This document shows, in pieces, positions 1-9,465 of a stretch of 59,327 nt of DNA. Under the pieces are notes generated by a model. It saw only the letters and a program-made list of their open reading frames with translations, had not been told where the DNA came from and searched no databases. Each line of letters starts with the position of its first letter. The first letter of the stretch is position 1. The translations under genes and the position numbers were made by a program. Source of the DNA: a virus; IMG/VR virus record IMGVR_UViG_3300027741_000070, positions 1-59,327 of that record, one strand, 5' to 3'.

Positions 1-25
1 CAGAAGATTGTAAGTATCCAGCCAT
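1..25 (-). CDS. Start of a leftward gene cut by the left edge (probable N-terminus of the tail nozzle gene)
   Basis: An ATG at 25-23 opens a leftward frame reading M-A-G-Y-L-Q-S-S before the window ends, just after the stop of the 89-residue gene (26-28). The gene cut by the right edge (57347-59326) has no credible start in the window. If the molecule is circular, these eight residues would be its N-terminus. Joining the two ends directly leaves the frames one base out, so at least one base (3n+1) is missing between them, or the two pieces are unrelated. Confidence 0.5.
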
Positions 26-295
26 TTAAATTCCCTTCAAATAAACTATGCAGTCATCAATTGCAACCAATAAAAGCAACAAATTGTTTTTGTACTGCGG
101 CTCTTGCACATCGTAATCTGTTCTAAGTTTTTCAAAAAAAGAAATAAGTTTATTGATGGTTAATGTTTTATTTTCTTCTGTACATTCATTAATCAAAGAC
201 AAAAGCGTATTTCTGTTTGTCAAAAAAAATTCATTAACTGAATTAATGCCTAAAACATTTTTAACAGACGGCAGAGATAGCAGTTCATTTTTCAT
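26..295 (-). CDS. Hypothetical protein, 89 aa, last gene of the fibre cluster
   Basis: Not recognised. The 89-residue product is Leu/Asn-rich and predicted mostly helical, with a hydrophobic stretch (NNLLLLLVAIDDCIVYL) near the C-terminus that looks like an amphipathic helix rather than a clear membrane segment. Its ATG overlaps the last 11 bases of the upstream S74 fibre gene, so translation is probably coupled. A small protein directly after a fibre could be a fibre-assembly chaperone, but this rests on position alone. Confidence 0.7.
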   Translation of the reverse strand: MKNELLSLPSVKNVLGINSVNEFFLTNRNTLLSLINECTEENKTLTINKLISFFEKLRTDYDVQEPQYKNNLLLLLVAIDDCIVYLKGI

Positions 296-1796
296 TTTTT
301 AAACTATCCAGTTCTGCTTTAAGTTCTTTTACGGCCTCAACAAGAAGTGCAACAACTCGGTCATACTTCATTGCCTTATACCCGTCTTCTCTATCCGCAA
401 CTAATTCTGGCAAAACTTTTTCAACTTCCTGTGCAATCATCCCAACATCATGTTGGCGAATAAAGTAACCGTCTTCACCGCCATGCTTAGAAATGTATTC
501 TTGTGTCCAATCAAATGTAACGCCACGAAGCTGTTGAATTTTTTCTAAAGCGTTAGGAATGACTTGTACGTTTTCTTTTAAACGAGCATCAGATGAGTAA
601 TATGCGGTGATGTTGTTTGTTGCGCGGATTTCACCAGTGGTTCCTGAAGCGGCAGTTCCAATACCAAGTGCATTTGCCACTTGAAGGCCGTTTGAAGTAA
701 TACGAGCGCGTTCAGAAGCAGACGCATAAAGTAAAAGAGTATTGGTTGTTCCGCCACTGCCAGTTGTGTTGTACGCAAGAATTGACGCCGAATTATTTGA
801 ATAACCAAAAGTTCCAGAGTTTGCGCTGATAAGAAAATTCGTTGATTGAGCGCCACTTGAATTAACAAGCACTTGCTGCGTGCCATCAACAGTCATTGAA
901 ATAGAGCCAGTTCCAGAGTCGGTAACGGTTACGCTTGAATCGCCTTGGCTGATTGAGTTAGACGAAATAGTTGACCACTTAGGTGGCATCCCAGTGCCTT
1001 GGCTTGAAAGCACTTGTCCGGTAGTACCAGACGAACCAAACACCGCCGGTACCGAAATGGGAGCGGTCAATGTAAAAGTATTGGCATAAGAACCAACCGT
1101 GACGTTACCGCTAACTGCGGTAGTTAAAACCGTGGTCACAGTGAAAGTGGTTGAACCTGTAACGGCGATTGTGTAAACGCCATCTTCTGCGGTAGCGCCG
1201 CCGCTGGTGAAGTCAAGGTAGACTTGTTGACCATTAGCAAGTCCGTGTGCAGAAGCGGTAGTAACCGCAAGCGATGTACTAGATGCGCTTCGACTATAAG
1301 TCCCAGATACAGCCGTCACAGTTCCAGCGGAAAGATTGCCAGCAGCGGTAACTGCGCCAGATGCTGTGATTGAAGTTGTGGTAAGACTTGTTAAGTAATC
1401 ATTGGCACTAACAACATCCGTACCATTGACATAAACGCAAGCAGTTTTCCCGTTGGGGATGGTGATTGTTGGCGCTGTAGAAGTTTTAACAATCAAGTCA
1501 TAGGTCGTGATTGAGTTTTTAATTACATATAACTTTTGGATAGACGGCAGAACAACTGTCGCCCCCGAACCCGGCGTTCCGGTAAATTCAAGAAACAAAG
1601 CCCGCGCGTTTTGAAGCGCGTTGGTGTTAGATAGGGTGAGCGTTGTTGAGGTTGTGCTTAAGGCCTGAGTAGCATACCCACCAATGGCTTGCTCAATAGC
1701 ATACTGAAAGTTGTTGTTGGTGGTTGTGCCCCAAGTACCGGATTGTTCGCCGGTACCAATCAGTTCAATTTTATAGCTAGAGTATGTGCTTGCCAT
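285..1796 (-). CDS. Tail fibre/spike with C-terminal S74 intramolecular chaperone, 503 aa
   Basis: Receptor-binding fibre or appendage protein. Residues 1-400 are Ser/Thr/Gly/Ala-rich beta-structured sequence typical of trimeric fibres. The C-terminus from about residue 402 is a Peptidase_S74 domain: S-D-A-R-L-K-E-N, then GMIAQEVEKVLPELV, then a final coiled coil (VVALLVEAVKELKAEL). In this family the chaperone folds the trimer and cuts itself off at the Ser of the SD.R.K motif. It is one of three S74 proteins here (others at 4814-6775 and 6853-8958). Specificity cannot be read from the sequence. Confidence 0.9.
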   Translation of the reverse strand: MASTYSSYKIELIGTGEQSGTWGTTTNNNFQYAIEQAIGGYATQALSTTSTTLTLSNTNALQNARALFLEFTGTPGSGATVVLPSIQKLYVIKNSITTYDLIVKTSTAPTITIPNGKTACVYVNGTDVVSANDYLTSLTTTSITASGAVTAAGNLSAGTVTAVSGTYSRSASSTSLAVTTASAHGLANGQQVYLDFTSGGATAEDGVYTIAVTGSTTFTVTTVLTTAVSGNVTVGSYANTFTLTAPISVPAVFGSSGTTGQVLSSQGTGMPPKWSTISSNSISQGDSSVTVTDSGTGSISMTVDGTQQVLVNSSGAQSTNFLISANSGTFGYSNNSASILAYNTTGSGGTTNTLLLYASASERARITSNGLQVANALGIGTAASGTTGEIRATNNITAYYSSDARLKENVQVIPNALEKIQQLRGVTFDWTQEYISKHGGEDGYFIRQHDVGMIAQEVEKVLPELVADREDGYKAMKYDRVVALLVEAVKELKAELDSLKNEK

Positions 1797-1837
1797 TTTG
1801 CTTCCATTAAATTTTGTTGTTTATTAGTTCTATTTTA

Positions 1838-2116
1838 TTACTGTTTGACGATATTGACTATTCTGGTGTTGTCTTCAAGGGCTACAAATTCATGCGGCTG
1901 ATTTGCCGGAAAATCAATTACTGCGCCAGATTTAAAAACTTTTTCCCAGCCTTCACCAGATGCCTTTACGGAACCACGAGCAACAACAGTTATATGCGCA
2001 TTAGTTTCGTCATGCGTGTGCATTGGCAGCACGTCACCAGTCACCTCAAAATCATAAATGGTGCCGGTAAGATTACCGGCAACCAATGGTCTACTCAGCA
2101 ACGACACTAGGACCAC
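1838..2116 (-). CDS. Small cupin-fold protein, 92 aa
   Basis: Single-domain cupin. MHTHDE supplies the two His of the first metal-binding motif, followed by a VVARGSVKAS strand, and FPANQPHEFVAL supplies the second-motif His. The fold binds a metal and often a small ligand, but no reaction can be assigned. It is encoded between fibre genes and its start overlaps the upstream 82-residue gene by 26 bases, so expression is probably coupled. It could be a virion decoration, a sugar-modifying enzyme or a moron. Confidence 0.75.
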   Translation of the reverse strand: MVLVSLLSRPLVAGNLTGTIYDFEVTGDVLPMHTHDETNAHITVVARGSVKASGEGWEKVFKSGAVIDFPANQPHEFVALEDNTRIVNIVKQ

Positions 2117-2339
2117 CTTCAGTTATAGGAGCAGGTGGCGGTGGCGGAGGTGGTGCTGGGCGCAGCACAATTGAAGTGCCATCAAAATAGTAAACGTCCG
2201 CCTGAACTTCATTGGCGCAATCAACCCAATAAAGAGGTTCTGCTACCTCAAATCCGATAGGATGCACCTCGGCAATACGAACTCCAGTGGTACCGTCGTG
2301 GTTTTTAACTACTTCATTTGGAGAAATAAGTGCTTTCAT
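2091..2339 (-). CDS. Hypothetical fibre-associated protein with polyproline tract, 82 aa
   Basis: Starts MKALISPNEVV and has a short folded N-terminal part with aromatic and charged residues (EPLYWVDCANEVQADVYYFDG). A run of eight consecutive prolines with flanking Ala follows, and an acidic tail. Similar short proteins occur beside fibre genes in other phages, but I cannot name a family. The C-terminal codons overlap the start of the cupin gene. Confidence 0.7.
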   Translation of the reverse strand: MKALISPNEVVKNHDGTTGVRIAEVHPIGFEVAEPLYWVDCANEVQADVYYFDGTSIVLRPAPPPPPPPAPITEGGPSVVAE

Positions 2340-2342
2340 TTT

Positions 2343-4811
2343 TTATCCCACATATTCAAGAAGAACGGCGCCGCCCATTCCGCCGAGGCCACCGCCGCCG
2401 CCCTGGCCCGCCGCCGCGTAGCTGGATATTGAAAAAGCTGTTGGACTAGATGTTAAAGAATCTGAGTCATAAATTGCTCCAATAAGATATCCAATCGGCC
2501 GGAGGGAGGCGTTACCGCCCCCGGAGGGCCCGCCGGTGTTAACACTATTCTTGATATTTCCACTAGAACCCGTTCCAGGATAACCGGTGGTGGCGGAGCC
2601 GCCAGTGGCCGAGCAGAAAGAAGCAAAAGAAGACGTTCCGCCACTAGTGCCCGAAGAATACCCGCCAGTGCCGCCCGTGCCAACTGTAATTGTGTAAGCG
2701 GTGCTAGCAGTCACGGTGTATATACCAACTGCAAACCCGCCAACTGCACCAGAGCCACCGCAGCCACTGCTGAAGCCGCCTGCACCCGCGCCAATAACTG
2801 TTGCTCGCGCTTTTGTGGTACCGGCAGGTGAAGTCCAAATAAATTGATTGGCAAGAATACTTGTGCTGGGGAATGAACGAGCTGGCGTATATGTCCAACT
2901 ACCAGAAGAACCACCAGTCCCAGTCAGCGTCAGTGCTGTTGAAGTGATAGAACCGCTTACCACGTTACCAGTCGGGGTGACGGTATAAGTACCATTACCG
3001 CCGTTGCCGGTACCAAGTGCCGAAATGGTTTTGGTCAACGTGTTGGTAGTCAACGTATAGGTGATGGCGGTGTAAGACTTGTCAATGGTGTAGGTGCCTG
3101 TGCCGCCAGCGCCAGTGCCAAATGCGGAGATGGTCGCAGTGCCAGTGCCAGCACGCGAACCACTAGCTACAGTGCCGGATGCGTCCATGTTATATGTACC
3201 CACACCACCAGTGCCGGTGCCAAAGGAAACAACATTCCCACATCCAACAATCGCCATGCCGATATGAACGCCGCCAGAAGCCACTGCTGTCACGGTCATT
3301 ACGCTAGTAGCTCTTGATGCTGTGATTGAACACGCCGTATTGATAACCGTACCGACTTGTACTCCGCCAGCGGTGTTAGTGGCAATTGTCAACGTAGTGC
3401 CGGAGTTTGTCGCGGTACCAGCAAATGAAGGGAACGTCACCACAGAACCGACATCCAGTGCGCCTTGAGTGGTCGCAGTCACAGTCATGGTGGTTCCGCT
3501 GCACGATGCAGTTCCTGCATAAGTTGGCAGCGCAAACGAACCGTAAACGCCATTTTGCAATAGTGAGTTTTGTTCGCTGCTGGTTGTCATTGTGCCGCTG
3601 GAGCCAGTTGCCGTTGCGTAAAATCCAGTAAACAATGCGGTTTGCAACTGCCCACCACTAGCAGCAATAGTGATACTGCCAGCGCCATTGGTAATGGTTA
3701 CGCCGCTACCAGCAGTAAGTGTTGCCTTAGTGAGCGTATTGCCTGTGCTATTACCAATTAGCAATTGTCCATCAGTGTAAGAAGTTTGACCTGTGCCGCC
3801 TCTAGTTACTGCAACGGTTGTCCCATTCCAAGTTGCTGATGTTATTGAACCAGCATAATCTAAAGTGTTTGTTGACCACGACACGTTGGAAGGGGATTGG
3901 TCATGCCTGTCCCAAGAACCTGCTGCACTTGCATTTGAATTCAAAACAATCGTTACATAACCACCCGATGGCACGGATGCAACTAATGTTCCCGAATTGT
4001 TGTTTACGGTAATTGCGCCGCTGCTTTGATTGTTGTTAAACGAAAAAATAGTTCCATTTGACAACGTTGTAGCGTTTGGCAGTTGTATTGTTTGTCCACC
4101 CGAACCTGTAACTAAATAAACGGGGGTTGATGCTACCGTTAAAGTTATTTGTGTTCCTGATGCCGCAACACTTGTGAAACCATTAAAATAAGCATTTGCT
4201 GTAATGTTATTGTTTGCATCGCGTAATACGACTGAGTTTGCGCCGCTTGAAGATGTAACTCCTGTGCCGCCATTAGCCACTGGCAATGCGGTGCCAGATA
4301 ATGTGACTGCCAAAGTACCGCTACTAGTAATAGGAGACCCCGTTACAGTCAAAAATGACGGTACGGTCATAGCAACCGATGTAACGGTGCCAGAGCCAGT
4401 AGTAGACCAAGTGGGGGCAGCATTACCATTTGAAGTTAGAACCTGACCAGAGCTTCCATAGGCTGTACCCGAAGAACCAAACGACACGCCACCGTTTGAG
4501 GTGATACGCATCCGTTCTGTGGTTGCTGTTGTAAAACGCATTGCGTTGGTGCTGTGGTCATAACTTACACGACCATCTAAACCGCCATCAGAATCTCTAA
4601 ATGTTAAATACCCAGTCTGACTTGCTCCGCTTTGTTCAATATTTATACCGCCATTGTCTCCAACAGTTATTTCTAGCTTTGCATCAGGGCTACTCGTACC
4701 AATACCTACGTTTTGTGAAGAATCAACAGTTACAGCAGCCGTACCGTTGGTCTTTAAGGTGAGATTGGTGGCATCGCCAGAATCTACACTGTATGTTTTT
4801 ACGGTACTCAT
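2343..4811 (-). CDS. Tail fibre with glycine-rich C-terminal domain, 822 aa
   Basis: Starts with the same kind of N-terminus as other fibre proteins (VDSSQNVGIGTSSPDAKLE). A long Ser/Thr/Gly beta region follows, with several GTG(T/A)GG.GTY modules at about residues 440-610. The Gly-rich C-terminal domain ends AGQGGGGGLGGMGG and then AVLLEYVG. Gly-rich tips form polyglycine-II-like receptor-binding surfaces in some phage adhesins. Unlike its three large neighbours it has no S74 chaperone. It lies 3 bases downstream of the S74 fibre at 4814-6775. Confidence 0.85.
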   Translation of the reverse strand: MSTVKTYSVDSGDATNLTLKTNGTAAVTVDSSQNVGIGTSSPDAKLEITVGDNGGINIEQSGASQTGYLTFRDSDGGLDGRVSYDHSTNAMRFTTATTERMRITSNGGVSFGSSGTAYGSSGQVLTSNGNAAPTWSTTGSGTVTSVAMTVPSFLTVTGSPITSSGTLAVTLSGTALPVANGGTGVTSSSGANSVVLRDANNNITANAYFNGFTSVAASGTQITLTVASTPVYLVTGSGGQTIQLPNATTLSNGTIFSFNNNQSSGAITVNNNSGTLVASVPSGGYVTIVLNSNASAAGSWDRHDQSPSNVSWSTNTLDYAGSITSATWNGTTVAVTRGGTGQTSYTDGQLLIGNSTGNTLTKATLTAGSGVTITNGAGSITIAASGGQLQTALFTGFYATATGSSGTMTTSSEQNSLLQNGVYGSFALPTYAGTASCSGTTMTVTATTQGALDVGSVVTFPSFAGTATNSGTTLTIATNTAGGVQVGTVINTACSITASRATSVMTVTAVASGGVHIGMAIVGCGNVVSFGTGTGGVGTYNMDASGTVASGSRAGTGTATISAFGTGAGGTGTYTIDKSYTAITYTLTTNTLTKTISALGTGNGGNGTYTVTPTGNVVSGSITSTALTLTGTGGSSGSWTYTPARSFPSTSILANQFIWTSPAGTTKARATVIGAGAGGFSSGCGGSGAVGGFAVGIYTVTASTAYTITVGTGGTGGYSSGTSGGTSSFASFCSATGGSATTGYPGTGSSGNIKNSVNTGGPSGGGNASLRPIGYLIGAIYDSDSLTSSPTAFSISSYAAAGQGGGGGLGGMGGAVLLEYVG

Positions 4812-4813
4812 GG

Positions 4814-6775
4814 TTATTTGGCCTCTAGTTGAGCAACGCGGTCAGTAAGAGATTGTATGATTGCTTGTTGTTCTTGGATGCACTTCATCAAGGCATACTG
4901 CAAGTCTGTTTGATAAATTGCTTTTAATGGCACACCATCTTCAGGCGTTTCGCCAAATCCAGATACATCCACCAACTCGGGAGCAACTGTTTCAACTTCT
5001 TGAGCAATAACCCCCAAGTTCAATATGTCATCCGATTGGTCTTTGTATTTAAACGTGCGAACTGGAATTGAACAAATTTTGGCAAGATAATTACCAGCGT
5101 CTTGAATGTCAGTCTTAGTACGCTCATCGGACAAGTTCACGTTATTGGCACTGTAGTTTGCAATACCGCCATTTGAACGAAGACCAAAACGTTGACCGCC
5201 AGTATCTCGAAAATCTGCAAAAAAAGATGTTGTGTTATTCGGCGCAGCACCAGAATAATCAATGTACATTCCATAAGGAACCGCATTGCTATTGCGAAGA
5301 TACATCGCTTGGTTTGCTGCTGTGGTAAGGGCTTGGATGGGGCATACACTACCGTTAATAGAACTTGTAGTCCCCACCAGCAAGTTACCGCTGGAGTCTA
5401 GGGTCATTTGCGTGGAAGTGCCACCATTTGCGCTAAAACCAAGTCCAGACTGACCGCGAAAGTAAAGCTGCCCAGCAACTGAACCATTGCCGTAGTTGCC
5501 TGCGCTGCTGATTGTTGCCAAGAATGAAGAATACGTCCCGTCAGTAATCTTCATGCCAGCAGCGCCAGAGCCGCCTTGCACAACAAGTTTTTGGTCAGGC
5601 GAAGTCGTACCAATACCTACGTTACCGCTGCCGTCGATACGCATACGTTCTTGTAACGTGGAAAACGTCGTTGAAAACGTCATTGATGAGTTTGTTGCGC
5701 CCGTTCCCGTTCTGGTTATTGCAACAGACCCAGCACCGTTAGAACCTATTGTTATTGTTCCATCAGCAGTGGTTGTTGTATCCCCCGCATATATATTGCC
5801 ACTGACTGCTAGTTTTCCGTATGTGCTTGGCGAACTCGTACCAATACCTACGTTACCGCTGGAGTCAATACACATTCTGAGAGTACCGGCATTGTTTCTA
5901 AAATATTGCGTATCGTAGTCTTGATACAAAGTGGTAATGTTGTTACCCAAATTTTGGAAATACTGACTGGTGTAGTTGACGTTAAAGTTGGTATATCTTT
6001 CAGAAGATGCGCCAGTACCAAGTTGCAAAACAGCTTGCGCAGATGCGCCTGTGTTGTTGTTCACAACACGACTAACAACTGAGCCGTTTGTATTGCCAAC
6101 AACATCTAGCTTGTAAGCAGGCGCACCACCAATACCTACGTTACCGCTGGTGTCAACGCGCATCCGCTCACTGCCGCCGGTGTAGAAGGTCATTGGGAGA
6201 TTTGTGCCGGAGCCGTGAACCCCCGAGGTGATGCGTATGTCAGTAGAAAATGCCTGAAGCTGACCGATTCCAGCGTTTGTCGGGTCAGAATTATTGGCTA
6301 CGTTAATCTGGGACTGCGTGGCCGTTCCGTTGGGCAACACACCAACCGATGTTATGCCATTCGTAGTACTACTTTGGAACATCACACGGCTAGCAATAGT
6401 CGCATTGCTAAAGTCACCAGTAATGCGCTGGCCAGTGCTGCTAAAAGTTAGGTTGCCAGAGCCAATATCCAACTTCGCCGCAGGCGAACTCGTACCAATA
6501 CCTACGTTACCGCTAGCATCTTTATAAATCTGACCGCTGCCGATGTTGATAATGCCCGTACCACCAGTCATAGTGCCGGTGTAATTAAGGTCTCCGCTAA
6601 TACTAGGACCACTAATAACAGGGCTTGTAAGAGTTTTATTGGTAAGCGTTTGAGTGGCTGCTATGCCAGTCAAAGTATCAGTAACCGCCGGGAGCGTAAG
6701 CGTATTAGTACCAGCAGTCGCCGGAACGTCTAGCGTAATGTCACCAGAAGAAGAGCCTTTAAGTTTGATTGGCAT
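4814..6775 (-). CDS. Tail fibre with S74 chaperone domain, 653 aa
   Basis: N-terminus MPIKLKGSSSGDITLDVPA is a common short fibre anchor. The shaft contains repeated (S)GNVGIGTSSP units, and the C-terminal S74 domain begins near residue 549 (S-D-E-R-T-K-T-D, then LGVIAQEVETVAPELV) and ends in a coiled coil. Its shaft shares a 111-bp near-identical DNA block with the 701-residue fibre (6404-6514 versus 8047-8157), a likely recombination tract. Expected role: trimeric receptor-binding fibre, self-cleaved on folding. Confidence 0.9.
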   Translation of the reverse strand: MPIKLKGSSSGDITLDVPATAGTNTLTLPAVTDTLTGIAATQTLTNKTLTSPVISGPSISGDLNYTGTMTGGTGIINIGSGQIYKDASGNVGIGTSSPAAKLDIGSGNLTFSSTGQRITGDFSNATIASRVMFQSSTTNGITSVGVLPNGTATQSQINVANNSDPTNAGIGQLQAFSTDIRITSGVHGSGTNLPMTFYTGGSERMRVDTSGNVGIGGAPAYKLDVVGNTNGSVVSRVVNNNTGASAQAVLQLGTGASSERYTNFNVNYTSQYFQNLGNNITTLYQDYDTQYFRNNAGTLRMCIDSSGNVGIGTSSPSTYGKLAVSGNIYAGDTTTTADGTITIGSNGAGSVAITRTGTGATNSSMTFSTTFSTLQERMRIDGSGNVGIGTTSPDQKLVVQGGSGAAGMKITDGTYSSFLATISSAGNYGNGSVAGQLYFRGQSGLGFSANGGTSTQMTLDSSGNLLVGTTSSINGSVCPIQALTTAANQAMYLRNSNAVPYGMYIDYSGAAPNNTTSFFADFRDTGGQRFGLRSNGGIANYSANNVNLSDERTKTDIQDAGNYLAKICSIPVRTFKYKDQSDDILNLGVIAQEVETVAPELVDVSGFGETPEDGVPLKAIYQTDLQYALMKCIQEQQAIIQSLTDRVAQLEAK

Positions 6776-6808
6776 GATTTACTCGTACAGGATGTTGATT
6801 GAACCAGT

Positions 6809-6856
6809 TTATTGCGGCTTGACCCACGTTTGTTCGATTACCCAAGTGATGTTCAT
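6809..6856 (-). pseudogene. 15-codon ORF, possible remnant of a small fibre-linked gene
   Basis: In the 77-base gap between two fibre genes an ATG overlaps the upstream TGA (ATGA) and reads MNITWVIEQTWVKPQ before a TAA. The frame stays open for nine more codons after that stop. The W.IEQ....PQ pattern resembles the start of a small protein often found beside phage fibre genes (from memory, family not confirmed). It may be a truncated remnant or simply a chance ORF. Confidence 0.25.
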
Positions 6857-8958
6857 ACTTTTACTTTCAATGCGGCCACATCGGCCTTAAGTTGTTCAAT
6901 AATGGCTTGTTGTTCTTGGATTGCTGCGGTCAGAGTCGCCACGAGGAATGAGGTGTCAATGCCTTGGTAGACAGGATTGCCATCAGCATCAACAGCGTCT
7001 TTTTCGCCTGTTACCGCATCTGGACATACTTCAGCCAATTCGTGAGCAATGAAGCCTTCACCGTCAGAGCCGTCTGCTTTCCACTTATAAGTAACAGGCT
7101 TGAGTGCAGCTACTTTTGCCAAAGCACCAGTCATGGGCGCGATGTCTTCTTTCAATCGGTAATCAGAAGATGTGTTATAAGCAACTGCCGTATTTGTTTG
7201 CGAGATTGTTCCTACGGGTGTACCGTTGTAGTTGAACTCAGCGGCAGTAACAGTACCTGAGACCGTTTTATCAAAATTAATTCGACCATATCCAGATATT
7301 GTTGATTGACCGTAAAGCGTAAGACCTGCCGTTGAACCTGTGCTTGTTTTTCCCACCAGCACATTACCGCTGGTGTCAATACGCATCTTCTCAGAACTGT
7401 CATAGGCAAAGGCAAGGGGGCGAACTCCGCTGTTTGTACCCAGTTCAAACGTACTGCCGGTGTCGCGCAAGTAGCCACCACGGTTTAAATCTGAGGTGTT
7501 GATGACTTCCAGCCTTGCTGCTGTACCCGCGCCAGCAACGGTCAGTTTTTGACTTGGCGAACTTGTACCAATACCTACGTTGCCGCTGGAGTTGATGCGC
7601 ATAGCTTCAACAACTGCACCGCCGCCAGAGTTTGTACCGAATGCTAAGTTTGTACTTCCACTGCCAGCGTAACTATCAATATGCGCTATTCCAGAACTGT
7701 CCACTTGCAGATACAGGGCATCAGAAACACCATCGCCGGGGGTTGAGTCGTATGCGGCTCCAGTGCCTTTAAACTTTGTAATACCAGCCGTATCAATCTT
7801 GACTCTCTCACTGCCGCCGGTGTAGAAGGTCATAGGCAGGTAGGTGCCAGTACCAGTTATTCCTGAAGTCATACGACATTCAGTGCCAAATAAACCAAAC
7901 TGAGCAACAGATGTATTTGCCAAATCTGAACTGCTACCAAACGCAGTTAATAAGCTGGATATGCCTGTTCCGTTTGGCATGATTCCAACATTGGTGATTC
8001 CATTAGTTGTACTGGTTTGAAAATAAACTCGGTTAGCCGGGGTCGTATTGCTAAAGTCACCAGTAATGCGCTGGCCAGTGCTGCTAAAAGTTAGGTTGCC
8101 AGAGCCAATATCCAACTTCGCCGCAGGCGAACTCGTGCCAATACCTACGTTGCCGCTGGAGTCGATACGGGCGCGTTCGCTGCCGCCAGTGCCCAATTGA
8201 AGAACTGAACCGTTAACAAATAGAGGGGCATAAGCAGACTGAGCAGTATTGGTGGCCTCAATTACACCTGCCGCAGCACCGGCTAGATAGCCTTTCATGC
8301 GAATCAAGCCATTCGATGCTACTAGTGCAATTGTATTGTTGTCGTCTGCACTTAAAACAGCCAACTTTCCGTATGAACTTGGCGAACTCGTCCCAATACC
8401 TACGTTACCGCTGGAGTCAACACGCATACGCTCAGAGCCATTCACAAGAAACCGTTGTGCATATGCCCCAGTTGTTTCAATGCCCGTTGTGCCATCTGCA
8501 AGGGTAGACAACTTTGTGGTTGACAAACTATTTGTAATTTGAGTTTGTGTATCTACAGCGGTGGAATTGGAAATTTGAAATTTGCTAGTTGGCGAAGCCG
8601 TACCAATACCCACGTTACCTGCCGAATTTGCAACAATAAGATTGTCAGCATACCCAACGGCGTTTAGTTTCAAATAATCGTTTGCGCCAGCATTAACCGT
8701 CCATTCAAACGGAGCCGTTGCACCAGTTTGCCGGAATGACCCAGAAACATGAAGTTTGCTTGCAGGCGAAGCCGTACCAATACCTACATTGCCGCTTGAA
8801 TCAACGCGCATCTGCTCAGTGCCGTTTGTTGCGATTGCTACAGTATCAGTGGCTGGGAAAAGAATTCCAGTGTTGGTATCGGTACCTTGAACAGCGGGAG
8901 TTCCAGCAGAACCATCTACACCAGAAATGCCGCTAGTTCCATTGATTACGACTGACAT
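6853..8958 (-). CDS. Tail fibre with S74 chaperone domain, 701 aa
   Basis: Begins MSVVINGTSGISGVDG, the usual beta-structured fibre anchor. Many (SS)GNVGIG(T/A)(S)SP shaft units follow, about every 50-100 residues. The S74 chaperone starts near residue 598 (S-D-Y-R-L-K-E-D), followed by a helical C-terminal coiled coil (QEQQAIIEQLKADVAAL). The 653-residue fibre has a similar C-terminal coil. A good TAAGGAG site precedes the ATG. Role: receptor-binding fibre, probably homotrimeric. Confidence 0.9.
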   Translation of the reverse strand: MSVVINGTSGISGVDGSAGTPAVQGTDTNTGILFPATDTVAIATNGTEQMRVDSSGNVGIGTASPASKLHVSGSFRQTGATAPFEWTVNAGANDYLKLNAVGYADNLIVANSAGNVGIGTASPTSKFQISNSTAVDTQTQITNSLSTTKLSTLADGTTGIETTGAYAQRFLVNGSERMRVDSSGNVGIGTSSPSSYGKLAVLSADDNNTIALVASNGLIRMKGYLAGAAAGVIEATNTAQSAYAPLFVNGSVLQLGTGGSERARIDSSGNVGIGTSSPAAKLDIGSGNLTFSSTGQRITGDFSNTTPANRVYFQTSTTNGITNVGIMPNGTGISSLLTAFGSSSDLANTSVAQFGLFGTECRMTSGITGTGTYLPMTFYTGGSERVKIDTAGITKFKGTGAAYDSTPGDGVSDALYLQVDSSGIAHIDSYAGSGSTNLAFGTNSGGGAVVEAMRINSSGNVGIGTSSPSQKLTVAGAGTAARLEVINTSDLNRGGYLRDTGSTFELGTNSGVRPLAFAYDSSEKMRIDTSGNVLVGKTSTGSTAGLTLYGQSTISGYGRINFDKTVSGTVTAAEFNYNGTPVGTISQTNTAVAYNTSSDYRLKEDIAPMTGALAKVAALKPVTYKWKADGSDGEGFIAHELAEVCPDAVTGEKDAVDADGNPVYQGIDTSFLVATLTAAIQEQQAIIEQLKADVAALKVKV

Positions 8959-8967
8959 ATCTTCTCC

Positions 8968-9456
8968 TTAGACCACAGTCCAAACGCTACCAGATGGAAC
9001 AGTAACCGTCACGCCACTATTGACCGTAATAGGCCCGCCGGAAATGCCGTTGTAACTTGCAGGGATTGTTGTGTTTACTGAAATGGTAGTGTTGCAAAGA
9101 TAAATGGACCCAGCCGCCCCACCAACAATATTTTGACCATCATCCTGATATGTTGATTTACCAGCAGGATAAACAACATAAACGTCTTTAGTGCCCGCGC
9201 TAAAATTAACCAATGAACCGCTGTTAGAAGATGCAAGCACTGTAGTGCGCGCAAGCGTAGTGCCAGAAGATGTATAAGTTCCAATACCAACTTCCCACTC
9301 ATTGGTGCCGGGATTGGATATTGTGTAGTATGTTGTGTTGCCGTTTCCGATTACAGAAAACGATTGGTAGCCAGTGGAAGCGCCGCCAAGGGTTACGGTG
9401 CCCGTGCCGGTTGTTGTTGTTGTTTCCTTAACCCTGTCTTTAAGTACAAGTGCCAT
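8968..9456 (-). CDS. Tail-fibre-associated structural protein, 162 aa
   Basis: Begins MALVLKDRVKETTTTTGTGTV, a pattern I associate with conserved phage structural proteins that sit upstream of fibres. The N-terminal half is a compact beta domain (WEVGIGTYTSSGTTLARTTVL). The C-terminal half is Ser/Gly/Thr-rich and ends VPSGSVWTVV. It probably anchors or decorates the fibre complex. Function is inferred from position and composition. Confidence 0.75.
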   Translation of the reverse strand: MALVLKDRVKETTTTTGTGTVTLGGASTGYQSFSVIGNGNTTYYTISNPGTNEWEVGIGTYTSSGTTLARTTVLASSNSGSLVNFSAGTKDVYVVYPAGKSTYQDDGQNIVGGAAGSIYLCNTTISVNTTIPASYNGISGGPITVNSGVTVTVPSGSVWTVV

Positions 9457-9465
9457 AATGCTTCC

